DNA of 64,000 bases from Pelagibacteraceae bacterium GOM-A1 (GCA_001704065.1 LHBX01000008.1:62001-126000); one strand, 5' to 3'; positions 7,875-18,232 are shown, counted from the first letter of the stretch. Numbers and translations: made by a program. The notes: generated by a model from the sequence alone, not told the origin.

Positions 7875-8999
7875 TTATCTTTGATTTAAAAGCATAACTT
7901 TTCGATATTTGCTGCCTTTGTATTTAGCTAATGGTCTTATTAATTTATTAGATGAATGTTGCTCCATTATATGAGCTGACCAACCAGTAATCCTTGAAAT
8001 TACAAAAATTGGTGTAAAGAAATCTGTATCAAAACCCATTAAATGATAAGTAGGTCCTGTTGGGTAATCTACGTTTGGATGAATATTTTTTTTACTAATC
8101 ATTACTCTTTCAACAATATCGTAAATCTTTAAAAACTTTTTATCTTTTTTAATTTTAGCAACTTTTTTGAAATACTCTTTCATGGTTGGAACTCTAGAGT
8201 CTCCACTCTTATAAACTCTGTGCCCAAAACCCATCACAACCTCTTTTTTCTTTAATGCATTATTGATCCATTTTAAGGCATTCTCAGGTTTTTTGATTTT
8301 ATTCATCATATGCATAACTTCTTCATTGGCTCCACCATGCAATGGTCCTTTTAAACTAGCTATAGCACCTGTTATAGCACCATGAATATCAGACAAACTA
8401 CTTGTTATAGTTCTAGCTGTAAAAGTTGAAACATTAAAACTGTGTTCAGCATATAAAATTAAAGATACATCAAATGCTTTTACGATTTCTTTTTGAGGAA
8501 CCTTTCCAAAACACATATAAAAAAAGTTTTCTGCAAAAGTCAGTTCTTTTTTTGGTTTAATAATCTTTTTACCTTTTCGAATTCTATAAAACGCTGCTAA
8601 AGCAGTTGGAGTTTTCGCTAAAATTCTTAAAGCTTTTCTTGTATTTGCTTCTTTAGAATTATCTGTAGTTTCTTTGTCTTCCAATCCCATAACACTTACT
8701 GCTGTTCTAGCAACGTCCATCGGATGAGATTTTTTTGGCATATGTTTAATTATTTCGTAAAGATTTTTAGATAAATCTCTATGTCCTCGTTCAATTTTTT
8801 CAAATTGTCTTAGTTCAATACTATTTGGTAAATCGCCTTTTAAAATAAGATATGCAGCTTCTTCGAATCTACAAAATTCACACAGATCTTGAACAGCATA
8901 ACCCCTATAAGTTAATGAGTTAATTTCAGGCATAACCTTAGAAACTTCTGTTTCATCAACAACAATTCCTAATAAACCTTTTTTTACTTCTTCACTCAT
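7875..8999 (-). CDS. prpC: 2-methylcitrate synthase / citrate synthase family
   Basis: Citrate-synthase fold, 374 aa, the shorter form typical of 2-methylcitrate synthases. The catalytic residues lie in GPLHGGANEEVM (His), GFGHRVYK (His) and MGFDTDFFTPIF (Asp). It would condense propionyl-CoA with oxaloacetate. The assignment to PrpC rather than the TCA-cycle enzyme rests on its place in a prpC-prpB-prpD unit. It is the last gene of the minus-strand unit and directly abuts the convergent MmgE/PrpD gene without any intergenic base. Its start overlaps the prpB stop. Confidence 0.9.
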   Translation of the reverse strand: MSEEVKKGLLGIVVDETEVSKVMPEINSLTYRGYAVQDLCEFCRFEEAAYLILKGDLPNSIELRQFEKIERGHRDLSKNLYEIIKHMPKKSHPMDVARTAVSVMGLEDKETTDNSKEANTRKALRILAKTPTALAAFYRIRKGKKIIKPKKELTFAENFFYMCFGKVPQKEIVKAFDVSLILYAEHSFNVSTFTARTITSSLSDIHGAITGAIASLKGPLHGGANEEVMHMMNKIKKPENALKWINNALKKKEVVMGFGHRVYKSGDSRVPTMKEYFKKVAKIKKDKKFLKIYDIVERVMISKKNIHPNVDYPTGPTYHLMGFDTDFFTPIFVISRITGWSAHIMEQHSSNKLIRPLAKYKGSKYRKVMLLNQR

Positions 9000-9895
9000 T
9001 ATTCGTGTCCCTCTGTACTAAAATTATATATCTTTTCGTCCAAAGAGTTGTATTTTTCGTACTCAACTAGATCATACAATCTTTTTCTGGTTTGCATCTT
9101 ATCTATAATATTATTTTGATGTCCATCCGCAAAAATGGCACGTAGACCATCCTCAACACTTTTCATTGCTAATCTTTGTGTAGTAACTGGATAAATTACA
9201 ATATTATAACCAAGCTCTTCTAATTTTTTAAAGTCTAACAACTTCGATTTACCAAACTCAGTCATATTTGCTAAAAGATAACAATCCAGTGATTTTCTAA
9301 CTTTTTCAAATTCAGCTTCGTCTTTTAATGCTTCTGGAAAAACAATTTCTGCACCAGCATCAATATAAGATTTGCAACGATCAATCATTTTATCAATACC
9401 TTCTACACTTTTAGCATCAGAACGTGCAATGATTTTAAATTGTTTGTCTGATCTTGCTTCTACACATTCTTTAATTTTTTTTATCATATCATCTTTTGAT
9501 ATCAATTCTTTATTATCTAGATGGCCACATCTTTTCTGTTCTATCTGATCTTCTAAATGAATTGCTGAAATACCAAAATTTTCAAATGTTTGAACAGTTT
9601 CTTTGCAAGATTTAAAACCTGTATCGACATCAACAACTGTTGGAAGATTTGTAACACGTGCAATTTGCTTTGATCTGTTACTGACATCATTAAGAGTTGT
9701 TAATCCTATATCGGGATAACCCAAATCATTAGACATAACACCTCCAGATACATAAACTCCATCATATCCAATCTCTTCAATAACTTTTGCTGTTAACGGA
9801 TTATATGCACCTGGTATTCTTAAAATTTTATTTGATTTTAGTTTATTATCTAAATCAATTCTTTTCTCTTCAGGTTTTTTTTCAACAAAGTGCAC
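8999..9895 (-). CDS. prpB: 2-methylisocitrate lyase (isocitrate lyase/PEP mutase family)
   Basis: A 298-aa TIM-barrel enzyme that splits 2-methylisocitrate into pyruvate and succinate. Visible are the substrate region GVYVSGGVMSND near residue 45, metal ligands in VVDVDTGF near 90, and the lyase signature EQKRCGHL near 121-128 with its catalytic cysteine. Length matches PrpB rather than longer AceA. It overlaps prpC downstream and prpD upstream by single bases, giving one transcript of the methylcitrate cycle. Confidence 0.92.
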   Translation of the reverse strand: MHFVEKKPEEKRIDLDNKLKSNKILRIPGAYNPLTAKVIEEIGYDGVYVSGGVMSNDLGYPDIGLTTLNDVSNRSKQIARVTNLPTVVDVDTGFKSCKETVQTFENFGISAIHLEDQIEQKRCGHLDNKELISKDDMIKKIKECVEARSDKQFKIIARSDAKSVEGIDKMIDRCKSYIDAGAEIVFPEALKDEAEFEKVRKSLDCYLLANMTEFGKSKLLDFKKLEELGYNIVIYPVTTQRLAMKSVEDGLRAIFADGHQNNIIDKMQTRKRLYDLVEYEKYNSLDEKIYNFSTEGHE

Positions 9896-11397
9896 TAGAA
9901 TATTCCTTTTTTATTATTAGATTTTAAGTATCTTCTACTTACTTCAATATTTAGTTTTGTAAGCTGATTATTTTTTAATTTTTTTAAATTTTGAACATCT
10001 TTTAAAAATCTATCACTTTCTTTTTTAGAAATAATATTTTCTGTTAAAATTTTAAATTTATTTATATAATCTTTTCTTTCAAAAGGTCTTTTACCGTAAG
10101 GATGAGCATCTGCTCTTTCTAATTCCTCAATAATTTTTTTCCCATTATTTAATGTTACTATAACCTTTGCACCAAAAGATTTCTTTTTTGGATCAGGATC
10201 ATGGTATTTCTTTGTCCATTTTTTATCCTCATGAGTTTTAATTGATCTCCATATTTTAATTGTACTTTTTTTGTTAGCTCTTTTTTTAGTATAAGACTTT
10301 ACATGATGCCAATCTGCATCTTCTAAAGCTACTGCAAAAATATACATTATTGAGTGATCTAAAGTTTCTCTACTAGCATTCGGATCCATTTTTTGTGGAT
10401 CATTAGCTCCAGTCCCTATTACATAATGCGTATGATGACTTGTATATATATCTATTTTTTTAATTGTATTTAAATTATCAATTTTTTTATTAAGTGCTTT
10501 TGCAATATCAATTAATGCTTGAGCTTGATATTCTGCAGAATATTCTTTTGTATATGTTTCGAGAATGGCTTTCTTTTCTTCGTTCTTTTTAGGCAAAGGA
10601 ACAAAATATTTAGCATTTTTTCCATCTAATATTCTTGCAATTACACTATCTTCACCTTCATAAATAGGACTTGGAGCTCCTTCACCTCTCATCGTTCTAT
10701 CTACAGCTTCAATTGCCAATTTTCCTGCATGAGCTGGAGCATACGCCTTCCAACTTGAAATCTCACCTTTTCTTGATTGTCTTGTTGAAACACTCACATG
10801 TAATGCTTGTTGAACACCTTGATAAATAGTTTCTGTATTTAATTTTAACATAGATCCAATACCAGCAGCAACACTTGGTCCCAAGTGAGCGATATGATCA
10901 ACTTTGTGTTTATGAAGACAAATAGCTTTTACAAGATTAACTTGAACTTCATAAGCAGTTATAACTCCTCTTAATAAATCATTTCCATTTTTTTTTAATT
11001 GTTGTGCCACTGCTAAAAGAGCAGGAATATTATCACCAGGATGGCTGTAATCAGCCGCTAGAAATGTATCATGAAAATCTAATTCTCTAACAGCAGTTCC
11101 ATTTGCCCACGCAGCCCATTCACAATCAAATTTAATTTTTGAATTTATGCCAAAAAGATTAGCTCCATTTTTCCTAACATGTTTTTTTGCCATTTCTCTT
11201 GCAGATATTACAGGTCTTCTATTTAAGGAAGCTATAGCAACAGAAGCGTTATCAATAATTCTATTAATAACCATTTCTATTGAATTTTTATTTAATTTAG
11301 CATTATCACTTGCTATCTCTGCTATTTTCCAAGCAAGCTGTTTCTTCTTTGGAAGATTTATTTTTGATGGATATACTTTAATTGTATGCAATAACAA
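9895..11397 (-). CDS. prpD: 2-methylcitrate dehydratase
   Basis: A 500-aa MmgE/PrpD enzyme converting 2-methylcitrate to 2-methyl-cis-aconitate. Family features include ELDFHDTF and the HPGDN motif (near residues 110-125), the [11 protein letters not shown] segment near 178 and the [15 protein letters not shown] lysine/histidine motif near 220. It is first in the prpD-prpB-prpC unit, so the cycle would run in the order C, D, aconitase, B. No AcnD/PrpF pair is nearby, consistent with PrpD doing the dehydration. It is distinct from the 474-aa paralogue at 6450. Confidence 0.9.
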   Translation of the reverse strand: MLLHTIKVYPSKINLPKKKQLAWKIAEIASDNAKLNKNSIEMVINRIIDNASVAIASLNRRPVISAREMAKKHVRKNGANLFGINSKIKFDCEWAAWANGTAVRELDFHDTFLAADYSHPGDNIPALLAVAQQLKKNGNDLLRGVITAYEVQVNLVKAICLHKHKVDHIAHLGPSVAAGIGSMLKLNTETIYQGVQQALHVSVSTRQSRKGEISSWKAYAPAHAGKLAIEAVDRTMRGEGAPSPIYEGEDSVIARILDGKNAKYFVPLPKKNEEKKAILETYTKEYSAEYQAQALIDIAKALNKKIDNLNTIKKIDIYTSHHTHYVIGTGANDPQKMDPNASRETLDHSIMYIFAVALEDADWHHVKSYTKKRANKKSTIKIWRSIKTHEDKKWTKKYHDPDPKKKSFGAKVIVTLNNGKKIIEELERADAHPYGKRPFERKDYINKFKILTENIISKKESDRFLKDVQNLKKLKNNQLTKLNIEVSRRYLKSNNKKGIF

Positions 11398-11450
11398 AAT
11401 AACTCCTAATTTTCGATTTTGTTTTAATAGTTAAATTAAATTAATCAATA

Positions 11451-12131
11451 TTAAAGATATTGAGATACAATTTTTTCAATACCTACAAAGTCTTTTATTA
11501 AGTGATTATGATAAATTTCATCAATATTTTTTTCAGTATATCCATCCTCTAATAAAATCATTGGAATATCTGCTGCTTTAGCTGCATTTGCATCCGACTC
11601 ACTATCGCCAATCATAATTGATTTATTTTTACTACCATCTAAAATTTCTATGATTGTTGTTATATGTCTTGGATCAGGTTTACAATAATCAAAAGTATTA
11701 TAACCAGCAACATACTCGAAGTAATCATATATCCCAATTTTTTTTAAAAGATCTACTGCAAGATGTTCCGTTTTATTCGTACATACAGCCATTGATATAT
11801 TTTTTTTTTTACACCAATTTAGAAAATCTTTTACACCAGGCATCAGAGTACTTTCATTTAAAATATTTTTTCCATAATAAGAAATAAATTCATCTGTCAT
11901 TTCATTTTTAATTTTCTCATTAATCGAAGTTAATTCTTTTTTGGCCTGGCTCCATATAGATCTACCAATCATTACCCCAGCTCCTTGACCAACTGTATTT
12001 TTAAGTTCATCAAGAGATTTTGTGGGGTATCCAAATTTCTTCATGACATGGTTATGAGCAAGCATTAGATCAGGTGCTGTGTCTACTAACGTGCCATCTA
12101 AATCAAAAAGAACTGTGAATTTTTGTGTCAT
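11451..12131 (-). CDS. gph: HAD-family phosphatase, phosphoglycolate phosphatase type
   Basis: A 226-aa haloacid-dehalogenase hydrolase. Motif I is DLDGTLVDTAPDL (nucleophile D at about 10), motif II is CTNKT, and motif III/IV is the lysine in KPDP plus GDSESDANAAKAA. The C1 cap lies between motifs I and II. The DTAPDL and helical cap fit Gph-type phosphatases, which remove phosphate from 2-phosphoglycolate, but substrate specificity in this family cannot be read from sequence. It is monocistronic and divergent from the acetyltransferase at 12201 with 69 bp between. Confidence 0.82.
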   Translation of the reverse strand: MTQKFTVLFDLDGTLVDTAPDLMLAHNHVMKKFGYPTKSLDELKNTVGQGAGVMIGRSIWSQAKKELTSINEKIKNEMTDEFISYYGKNILNESTLMPGVKDFLNWCKKKNISMAVCTNKTEHLAVDLLKKIGIYDYFEYVAGYNTFDYCKPDPRHITTIIEILDGSKNKSIMIGDSESDANAAKAADIPMILLEDGYTEKNIDEIYHNHLIKDFVGIEKIVSQYL

Positions 12132-12200
12132 TTAAAAAGTATTAATAAGAAATAAATTGTGAATTAATTAAATCAATACTCAGTTATATACAACTATCTA

Positions 12201-12809
12201 ATGAATAGTCAAAATTTACAAAATAAACTTAGAGATAAATTTTTAAAAAAAGGTGTCAAAATGAAGGGGCCTGAGACAGTTTTTTTTTCTAAAGATACTA
12301 AAATTGGAAAAAATGTAGAGATAGAACCTTATGTAGTGTTTGCCGATAAAGTGAAAATAGGAAACAATGTAAAAATTTTATCTTTCTCTCATCTTGAGGG
12401 TGTTAAAATAGATAATGATGTAAGTGTAGGTCCATATGCACGTTTAAGACGTGGAACAAAAATAAAATCTGGATCAAAAATTGGAAATTTTGTTGAGGTA
12501 AAAAAATCTACAATAAATAAAAATTCTAAAGTTAATCATTTATCATATATTGGAGATACACTAGTGGGGAAGGAAGTTAATATTGGAGCTGGAACAATAA
12601 CTTGTAATTACGATGGAAGAAAAAAAAGTAAAACAAATATTAAGGATAAAGTATTTGTAGGTTCAAATACATCTTTAGTAGCACCAGTTACTCTGAATGA
12701 AAAAAGTGTCATAGGTGCAGGTTCAGTAATTACTAAAAATGTAAGCAAAGGATCGTTGGCATTAACAAGATCAAATCAAAAAGAAAAGAAAAATTACAAA
12801 AGGAAATAA
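12201..12809 (+). CDS. glmU: Standalone GlmU-type glucosamine-1-phosphate acetyltransferase
   Basis: A 202-aa left-handed beta-helix protein corresponding to the C-terminal half of bifunctional GlmU. Hexapeptide repeats start near residue 30 ([13 protein letters not shown]). The GlmU acetyltransferase signature [28 protein letters not shown] spans residues 113-140, with the catalytic histidine in NHLSY. The N-terminal uridylyltransferase domain of GlmU is missing, and no remnant of it lies upstream within the short divergent gap. It sits 6 nt before glmS, so UDP-GlcNAc synthesis is the likely pathway. The symbol is used for the homologous half only. Confidence 0.82.
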   Translation: MNSQNLQNKLRDKFLKKGVKMKGPETVFFSKDTKIGKNVEIEPYVVFADKVKIGNNVKILSFSHLEGVKIDNDVSVGPYARLRRGTKIKSGSKIGNFVEVKKSTINKNSKVNHLSYIGDTLVGKEVNIGAGTITCNYDGRKKSKTNIKDKVFVGSNTSLVAPVTLNEKSVIGAGSVITKNVSKGSLALTRSNQKEKKNYKRK

Positions 12810-12815
12810 TAAGCA

Positions 12816-14636
12816 ATGTGTGGAATAGTTGGAATTACAAGCTCCAAAGAGGTTACTCCCAGAATTATAAGTTCATTAAAAAAACTTGAGTATAGAGGCT
12901 ATGACTCTGCAGGTTTAGCAACTCTTTCAAATGGAAATATAAATGAGGTAAAATGTGAGGGTAGAGTAGACGCTTTAGAGAAAAACATTATACAAACTAA
13001 AATATCTGGCTCTATTGGTATCGGACATGTTAGGTGGGCAACTCATGGAAAACCTAGTTCAATAAATGCACATCCTCATTCATCAGAAGATGTATCTGTC
13101 GTTCATAATGGTATAATTGAAAATTCAACTATTCTAAAAAAGTTATTAGAAAATAAAGGTTATAATTTTAAGTCTCAAACAGACACAGAAGTAATAGTTC
13201 ATTTGGTAACTGATTATTTAAAAAAAAATAACCTTAAAAATACAATTATAAAAGTTTTAAAAAAATTACACGGTAGTTTCGCGCTAGGAATAATATTTAA
13301 AGACCAACCAGACTTAATAGTTGGGGCAAGAAGAGGCTCTCCTCTTGCAGTTGGTTATGGTCCAAATGAACACTATCTTGGCTCAGACTCTTATGCATTA
13401 AAGTCAATGACTAATAAAATTTCATATTTAAATGATGGAGAATTTTGCATATTAAAAAAAGATCAAGTCGAATTTTTTGATGCTGATGGAACCAAAGTAA
13501 ACAAAAAAATTTTAAATCTTTCTAAAGATGATCAGAATTATGAAAAAGGAGATTACAAATATTATATGGCCAAAGAAATAGACGAGCAGCCAATTACTCT
13601 AAAAAATTGTGTAAATGAGTACATCGACAAACACAATAAAGAGATAAATATTTATAATTTTCCGTGGAAAATAAGTGAAATTTCATCTGTAGTTTTGATT
13701 GGATGCGGAACAGCATATCACTCATGCCTTGTGGCGAAATATTGGTTTGAGCAAAATACTAGTTTCGATGTTAGTGTTGATATAGCTTCAGAGTTTAGAT
13801 ATCGAAAAATTAAATTTAAAAAAGATTGTCTATATGTTTTTGTTTCTCAATCTGGAGAGACTGCAGATACATTTGCAGCATTAGATTTGTGCAAAAAGAA
13901 TAATGTTAAAACTTGTGCAGTAGTAAATGTTGTTGAAAGTTCAATTGCAAGAGACGCTGATCTAGTTTTGCCTATCCATTGTGGTCCAGAGGTTGGTGTT
14001 GCATCAACAAAGGCTTTCTTAGGACAAATGTTAGTTCTTTATTTATTATGTACTAAGCTTTCTTATGAACAAAAATCAATTAATAAAAAGGATTACCAAA
14101 AAAAGATAAAAGATTTACTGTCTTTATCTAAATCTGCAAAAAATACATTAAATATTGAAGATAAAATTCAAACTCTTGGAAAAGATTTTGCTAATTCTAA
14201 AGGATCAATGTTTCTAGGTAGAGGCTATTCATATCCAATTGCACTAGAAGGTGCTTTAAAACTAAAAGAGCTTGCTTATGTTCATGCTGAAGGTTATCCA
14301 GCAGGGGAAATGAAACATGGGCCTCTTGCACTTATAGAGGAAGGTATGCCGGTAGTAGTAATTGCTCCAAGAGATGAGCATTACAAAAAAACTATTTCAA
14401 ATATGCAAGAAGTCATATCTAGAGGCGCAAAAGTTTTACTAATAACAAATAAAAGTACTGATGAAATTTATTCAGAAAATATCTGGGAGCAAATAGAAGT
14501 CGATGCCATTTCTGATGAACTTATTCCTTTTTTGACCTCTATTCCTTTACAAAAGTTAGCTTATTACTCTGCACTAGATAAAGGATACGATATAGATAAA
14601 CCAAGAAACTTAGCTAAATCTGTCACTGTTGAATAA
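12816..14636 (+). CDS. glmS: Glutamine-fructose-6-phosphate aminotransferase (isomerising)
   Basis: First step of UDP-GlcNAc synthesis: fructose-6-P plus glutamine to glucosamine-6-P. The protein (606 aa, normal) begins MCGIVGI, giving the N-terminal nucleophile cysteine of the glutaminase domain (residues 1-220), followed by two SIS domains: GCGTAYHS and SQSGETADT near 300-350, and GRGYSYPIALEGALKLKE near 470. The C-terminal DKPRNLAKSVTVE is the classical GlmS tail. It is transcribed with the standalone acetyltransferase. No glmS ribozyme-like leader is present. Confidence 0.97.
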   Translation: MCGIVGITSSKEVTPRIISSLKKLEYRGYDSAGLATLSNGNINEVKCEGRVDALEKNIIQTKISGSIGIGHVRWATHGKPSSINAHPHSSEDVSVVHNGIIENSTILKKLLENKGYNFKSQTDTEVIVHLVTDYLKKNNLKNTIIKVLKKLHGSFALGIIFKDQPDLIVGARRGSPLAVGYGPNEHYLGSDSYALKSMTNKISYLNDGEFCILKKDQVEFFDADGTKVNKKILNLSKDDQNYEKGDYKYYMAKEIDEQPITLKNCVNEYIDKHNKEINIYNFPWKISEISSVVLIGCGTAYHSCLVAKYWFEQNTSFDVSVDIASEFRYRKIKFKKDCLYVFVSQSGETADTFAALDLCKKNNVKTCAVVNVVESSIARDADLVLPIHCGPEVGVASTKAFLGQMLVLYLLCTKLSYEQKSINKKDYQKKIKDLLSLSKSAKNTLNIEDKIQTLGKDFANSKGSMFLGRGYSYPIALEGALKLKELAYVHAEGYPAGEMKHGPLALIEEGMPVVVIAPRDEHYKKTISNMQEVISRGAKVLLITNKSTDEIYSENIWEQIEVDAISDELIPFLTSIPLQKLAYYSALDKGYDIDKPRNLAKSVTVE

Positions 14637-14670
14637 ATAATAAAGTCTGTTAAAACAATTCTGAGTTGAA

Positions 14671-16050
14671 ATGAAAAATTGGAAAATAAATAGTTGGAGA
14701 AAATATCCTGTTAAACATATTCCTCAATATGAAGATGAAAAGGAATTGGAGATAGTTTTAAATAAATTGAAAACCTTTCCTCCACTAGTTTTTGCAGGAG
14801 AAACAAGACATTTGAAAGATCAGTTGGCAATGGTAAATGATGGAAAAGCATTTCTATTACAAGGTGGTGATTGTGCAGAGAGTTTTGCAGAATTTCATCC
14901 TGATAATATTAGAGATACATTTAAGGTTATTCTTCAAATGGCTTTAGTGATGACTTACTCAGCTTCTTTACCTATTGTAAAACTCGGAAGAATTGCTGGA
15001 CAATTTTCAAAACCTAGAAGCGCACCAACTGAAAAACAAGGTGATAAGGAATTACCAAGTTATTTGGGAGATAATATAAATGCAATAGATTTTAATGAAA
15101 AAGCTAGAAGACCTGATCCAAAAAGAATGTTTAAGGCTTATTCTCAATCTGCATCAACTTTAAACCTTTTAAGAGCATTTTCAAAAGGTGGTTTTGCTGA
15201 TCTAAACAAGGTTCATTTATGGAATTTAGATTATATTAAAAAAAGTCCTCAAGCTAAGAAGTTTAAAGAGTTAGAAGATAAAATAGCAGATGCATTAGCG
15301 TTTATGGATGCTTGCGGAATTACATCTGATTTTAATAATAGATTATACACAGTTAACTTTTGGACTTCTCATGAAGCTTTACACTTACCTTTTGAGGAAA
15401 GCATGACAAGAGTAGACTCAACCACAGGTGAATATCACGATACTTCAGCTCACTTTGTTTGGATAGGAGATAGAACAAGACAATTAGATGGAGGACATGT
15501 TGAGTTTTGTAAAGGAATAGAAAATCCAATTGGCATCAAGTGTGGTCCAACATCTAAACCTGATGAGATTGCAAAAATATGTGAAGTTATAAATCCTAAA
15601 AACGAAAAAGGAAAAATAACTTTAATTTCAAGATTTGGCCATCAGAACGTTGAAAAATTTTTACCAAAATTAATTAGAGGAATTAAAAAGGAAGGTGTAA
15701 ATGTTGTTTGGTCATGTGATCCAATGCATGGCAATACAATTAAATCAACTACTGGTTTTAAAACGAGACCGTTTAATGATGTTGTAAGCGAAGTTAAAAA
15801 TGTATTTGCAGTTCATCAAGCAGAAGGTTCTTATGCTGGAGGTCTTCATGTTGAAATGACAGGACAAGATGTGACAGAGTGCACAGGTGGAGCAAAAAAA
15901 ATATCTGATGCAGATTTATCAAGCAGATATCATACGCACTGCGATCCAAGGTTGAACTCTGATCAAGCTATAGAATTAGCGTTTTTAATTTCAGATGAGA
16001 TAAAAAAGAATAGTTTGTATTCTAAATCTGCAATTAAAGCGGCATCTTAA
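14671..16050 (+). CDS. 3-deoxy-7-phosphoheptulonate synthase, class II
   Basis: Class II (plant-like, AroA-II) DAHP synthase, 459 aa, joining PEP and erythrose-4-P at the entry of the shikimate pathway. Diagnostic segments are FAGETRHLKDQLA, QGGDCAESF near residue 70 (metal-binding Cys), GRIAGQFSKPRS, SHEALHLPFEE near 235, GIKCGPTSKPDEI, and CDPMHGNT near 350. Class II enzymes are unrelated in sequence to E. coli AroF/G/H. It stands 34 nt after glmS and 37 nt before nadE. Confidence 0.95.
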   Translation: MKNWKINSWRKYPVKHIPQYEDEKELEIVLNKLKTFPPLVFAGETRHLKDQLAMVNDGKAFLLQGGDCAESFAEFHPDNIRDTFKVILQMALVMTYSASLPIVKLGRIAGQFSKPRSAPTEKQGDKELPSYLGDNINAIDFNEKARRPDPKRMFKAYSQSASTLNLLRAFSKGGFADLNKVHLWNLDYIKKSPQAKKFKELEDKIADALAFMDACGITSDFNNRLYTVNFWTSHEALHLPFEESMTRVDSTTGEYHDTSAHFVWIGDRTRQLDGGHVEFCKGIENPIGIKCGPTSKPDEIAKICEVINPKNEKGKITLISRFGHQNVEKFLPKLIRGIKKEGVNVVWSCDPMHGNTIKSTTGFKTRPFNDVVSEVKNVFAVHQAEGSYAGGLHVEMTGQDVTECTGGAKKISDADLSSRYHTHCDPRLNSDQAIELAFLISDEIKKNSLYSKSAIKAAS

Positions 16051-16087
16051 CAGTTTAAAAATAAATTTTTTTTCTTATATTTAAATT

Positions 16088-16825
16088 ATGACGCCCAAAG
16101 ATAAAGTAAATCATATTAAAAACTGGATATCAGACTATGTAGACTCGATGCCAAAAAAAGCTCAATCTTTAGTGATTGGTATTTCTGGCGGAATAGACTC
16201 TTCTGTCTCAAGCACATTAAGTGCAATGACAGGTTTAAAAACAATTGTTTTATCAATGCCTATAAAACAAAAATCTGCACAACATGATTTAAGTTTGGCA
16301 CATCAAGAATGGTTAAAGCAGAATTTTAGCAATGTAGAGGGGCACACATTAGAATTAGATAGTTTATTTAAAACATTTGAAGGAACATTAAACAATTTTG
16401 GTAGTGAACATGGAATGGCAAATTCTAGAGCAAGATTAAGAATGACAACGCTTTATCAAGTAGCTGCAGCAAACAATGGTATAGTTGTTGGAACAGGAAA
16501 TAAAGTAGAAGATTTTGGAGTTGGTTTTTATACAAAATATGGTGATGGTGGAGTAGATATTTCTCCAATAGCAGATTGTAATAAAACTGAGGTATGGGAA
16601 CTTGGTAAAGAACTTGGAATTTTAAAAGAGATTATTGATGCTCCCCCTACAGATGGTTTATGGGATGATGGTCGTACTGATGAGGGACAACTTGGTTTGT
16701 CATATAAAGAATTAGAAGAAGCAATGGATAATGAAAATTCAGTAAATAGAGATAAATATAATTCAATTCGAAGTGCAAATTTGCATAAAATGGAACCAAT
16801 TCCAGTATGCAAAATTCCTAATTAA
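16088..16825 (+). CDS. nadE: NH3-dependent NAD+ synthetase
   Basis: A 245-aa adenine-nucleotide alpha-hydrolase enzyme that amidates nicotinate adenine dinucleotide. The P-loop SGGIDSSVSS is at residues 35-44, and NSRARLRMTTLYQ plus GTGNKVEDFGVGFYTKYGDGG (about 118-157) form the NaAD/NAD site. There is no N-terminal nitrilase/glutaminase domain, so ammonia or an external donor is needed. C-terminal DGLWDDGRTDEGQLG is characteristic. It starts without an obvious strong Shine-Dalgarno in an AT-rich leader. Confidence 0.93.
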   Translation: MTPKDKVNHIKNWISDYVDSMPKKAQSLVIGISGGIDSSVSSTLSAMTGLKTIVLSMPIKQKSAQHDLSLAHQEWLKQNFSNVEGHTLELDSLFKTFEGTLNNFGSEHGMANSRARLRMTTLYQVAAANNGIVVGTGNKVEDFGVGFYTKYGDGGVDISPIADCNKTEVWELGKELGILKEIIDAPPTDGLWDDGRTDEGQLGLSYKELEEAMDNENSVNRDKYNSIRSANLHKMEPIPVCKIPN

Positions 16826-16870
16826 TCAAATAGATTCACAAATCTATAATTTAAGTATATTCCTAGTTGT

Positions 16871-18232
16871 ATGGCTAAAGATATATTTTTAACTAACAGT
16901 CTAGGTGGTAAGAAAGAAAAATTTACTCCCAAAAATGAAAAATCCATAGGCATGTATGTTTGTGGTCCTACTGTTTATGATGATCCACATATTGGTAATG
17001 CTAGACCATTAGTCGTTTTTGATATTCTGTATAAAATTTTAAAAAATAGATATGGATCAACATCGGTAAAATATATCAGAAATATAACAGACATAGATGA
17101 CAAAATAATCAAAGCATCTAATGATCAAAATATTTCTATAAACGACTTAACTTCAAAAATTACTGAAAATTTTCATAAGGATTGCAATTATTTAAAATGT
17201 GAAACACCAAACAGCGAACCAAAGGCAACAGAAAATATAAAACAAATGATTGAAATGATCGCAGAGCTAGAGAAAAAAGGGTTTGCATATTCAAAGGATA
17301 AGCATGTTTATTTTGAAGTTAAAAAATTTAGTGATTATGGAAAACTATCTAATAAAAAGTTAGATGAATTAATAGCTGGTTCACGAGTAGAGGTTTCAGA
17401 AATAAAAAAGAATCCTGAAGATTTTGTATTATGGAAACCGTCAACAGATAAAGAGCCTTCATGGGATTCTCCTTGGGGTAAAGGTAGACCAGGTTGGCAC
17501 CTAGAATGTTCGGTTATGTCTAAAAGATATTTGGGTGAAGAATTTGATATTCATGGGGGTGGTAGAGACTTGATTTTTCCTCATCATGAAAACGAGATTG
17601 CTCAATCAAGATGTGCAAATGAAACAAATTCATTTGCTAATTATTGGGTTCATAATGGATTTATAACTCTTTCTAATGAAAAAATGGCAAAATCTCAGGG
17701 GAACATAATAAAAATAAAAGATTTTAAAAGTAAATATAATGGTCAAGTTTTAAGATTAGCGTTAATTAGTGCTCACTATAGACAAGGATTAGATTGGAAT
17801 GAAAAACTAATTTCAGAATGTGAAAAGACTTTAAGTAAATGGTATTCAGCCTATTCTGATGTTTATAAAAGTACAATATTACCAGATGAATTATTAGATC
17901 CTTTATATGATGATTTAAACACTCCAGGCTATATTGCTAATTTACATTCTTTATATAGTAAAGCTTCAACTGGAACGAACGAGGATAAAGCAACTTTTGT
18001 AAAAGCTTGCAATTTTATAGGTCTATTAACTGATACTTCAGAAGAGTGGCTACAAACAAAAAAAAATACAATTTCTCTTTCAGAGGATGAAATTAATTCA
18101 AAAATAGCTGAGAGAAATAAAGCAAGGGACGAAAAAAATTATGAATTAGCTGACAAAATTAGGAAAGATCTTATAGATAAGGGTATTTTAATTGAAGATA
18201 AAGATGGTACAACCTCGTGGAAATTAAAATGA
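16871..18232 (+). CDS. cysS: Cysteinyl-tRNA synthetase
   Basis: Class I aminoacyl-tRNA synthetase, 453 aa. The zinc ligand cysteine in MYVCGPTVYD (near 30) is followed by the HIGH-type motif PHIGNARP, the ECSVMS and FPHHENEIAQS motifs that bind cysteine and zinc (near 215-245), and the KMSKS-type loop EKMAKSQGN near 275. Its stop overlaps the cimA start (ATGA), so the two are cotranslated. Confidence 0.97.
   Translation: MAKDIFLTNSLGGKKEKFTPKNEKSIGMYVCGPTVYDDPHIGNARPLVVFDILYKILKNRYGSTSVKYIRNITDIDDKIIKASNDQNISINDLTSKITENFHKDCNYLKCETPNSEPKATENIKQMIEMIAELEKKGFAYSKDKHVYFEVKKFSDYGKLSNKKLDELIAGSRVEVSEIKKNPEDFVLWKPSTDKEPSWDSPWGKGRPGWHLECSVMSKRYLGEEFDIHGGGRDLIFPHHENEIAQSRCANETNSFANYWVHNGFITLSNEKMAKSQGNIIKIKDFKSKYNGQVLRLALISAHYRQGLDWNEKLISECEKTLSKWYSAYSDVYKSTILPDELLDPLYDDLNTPGYIANLHSLYSKASTGTNEDKATFVKACNFIGLLTDTSEEWLQTKKNTISLSEDEINSKIAERNKARDEKNYELADKIRKDLIDKGILIEDKDGTTSWKLK

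Noticed and set aside
12132-12200. Riboswitch or remnant of the GlmU N-terminal domain before the acetyltransferase
   Set aside because: The gap is only 69 bp, AT-rich, and shows neither structure nor coding remnants.
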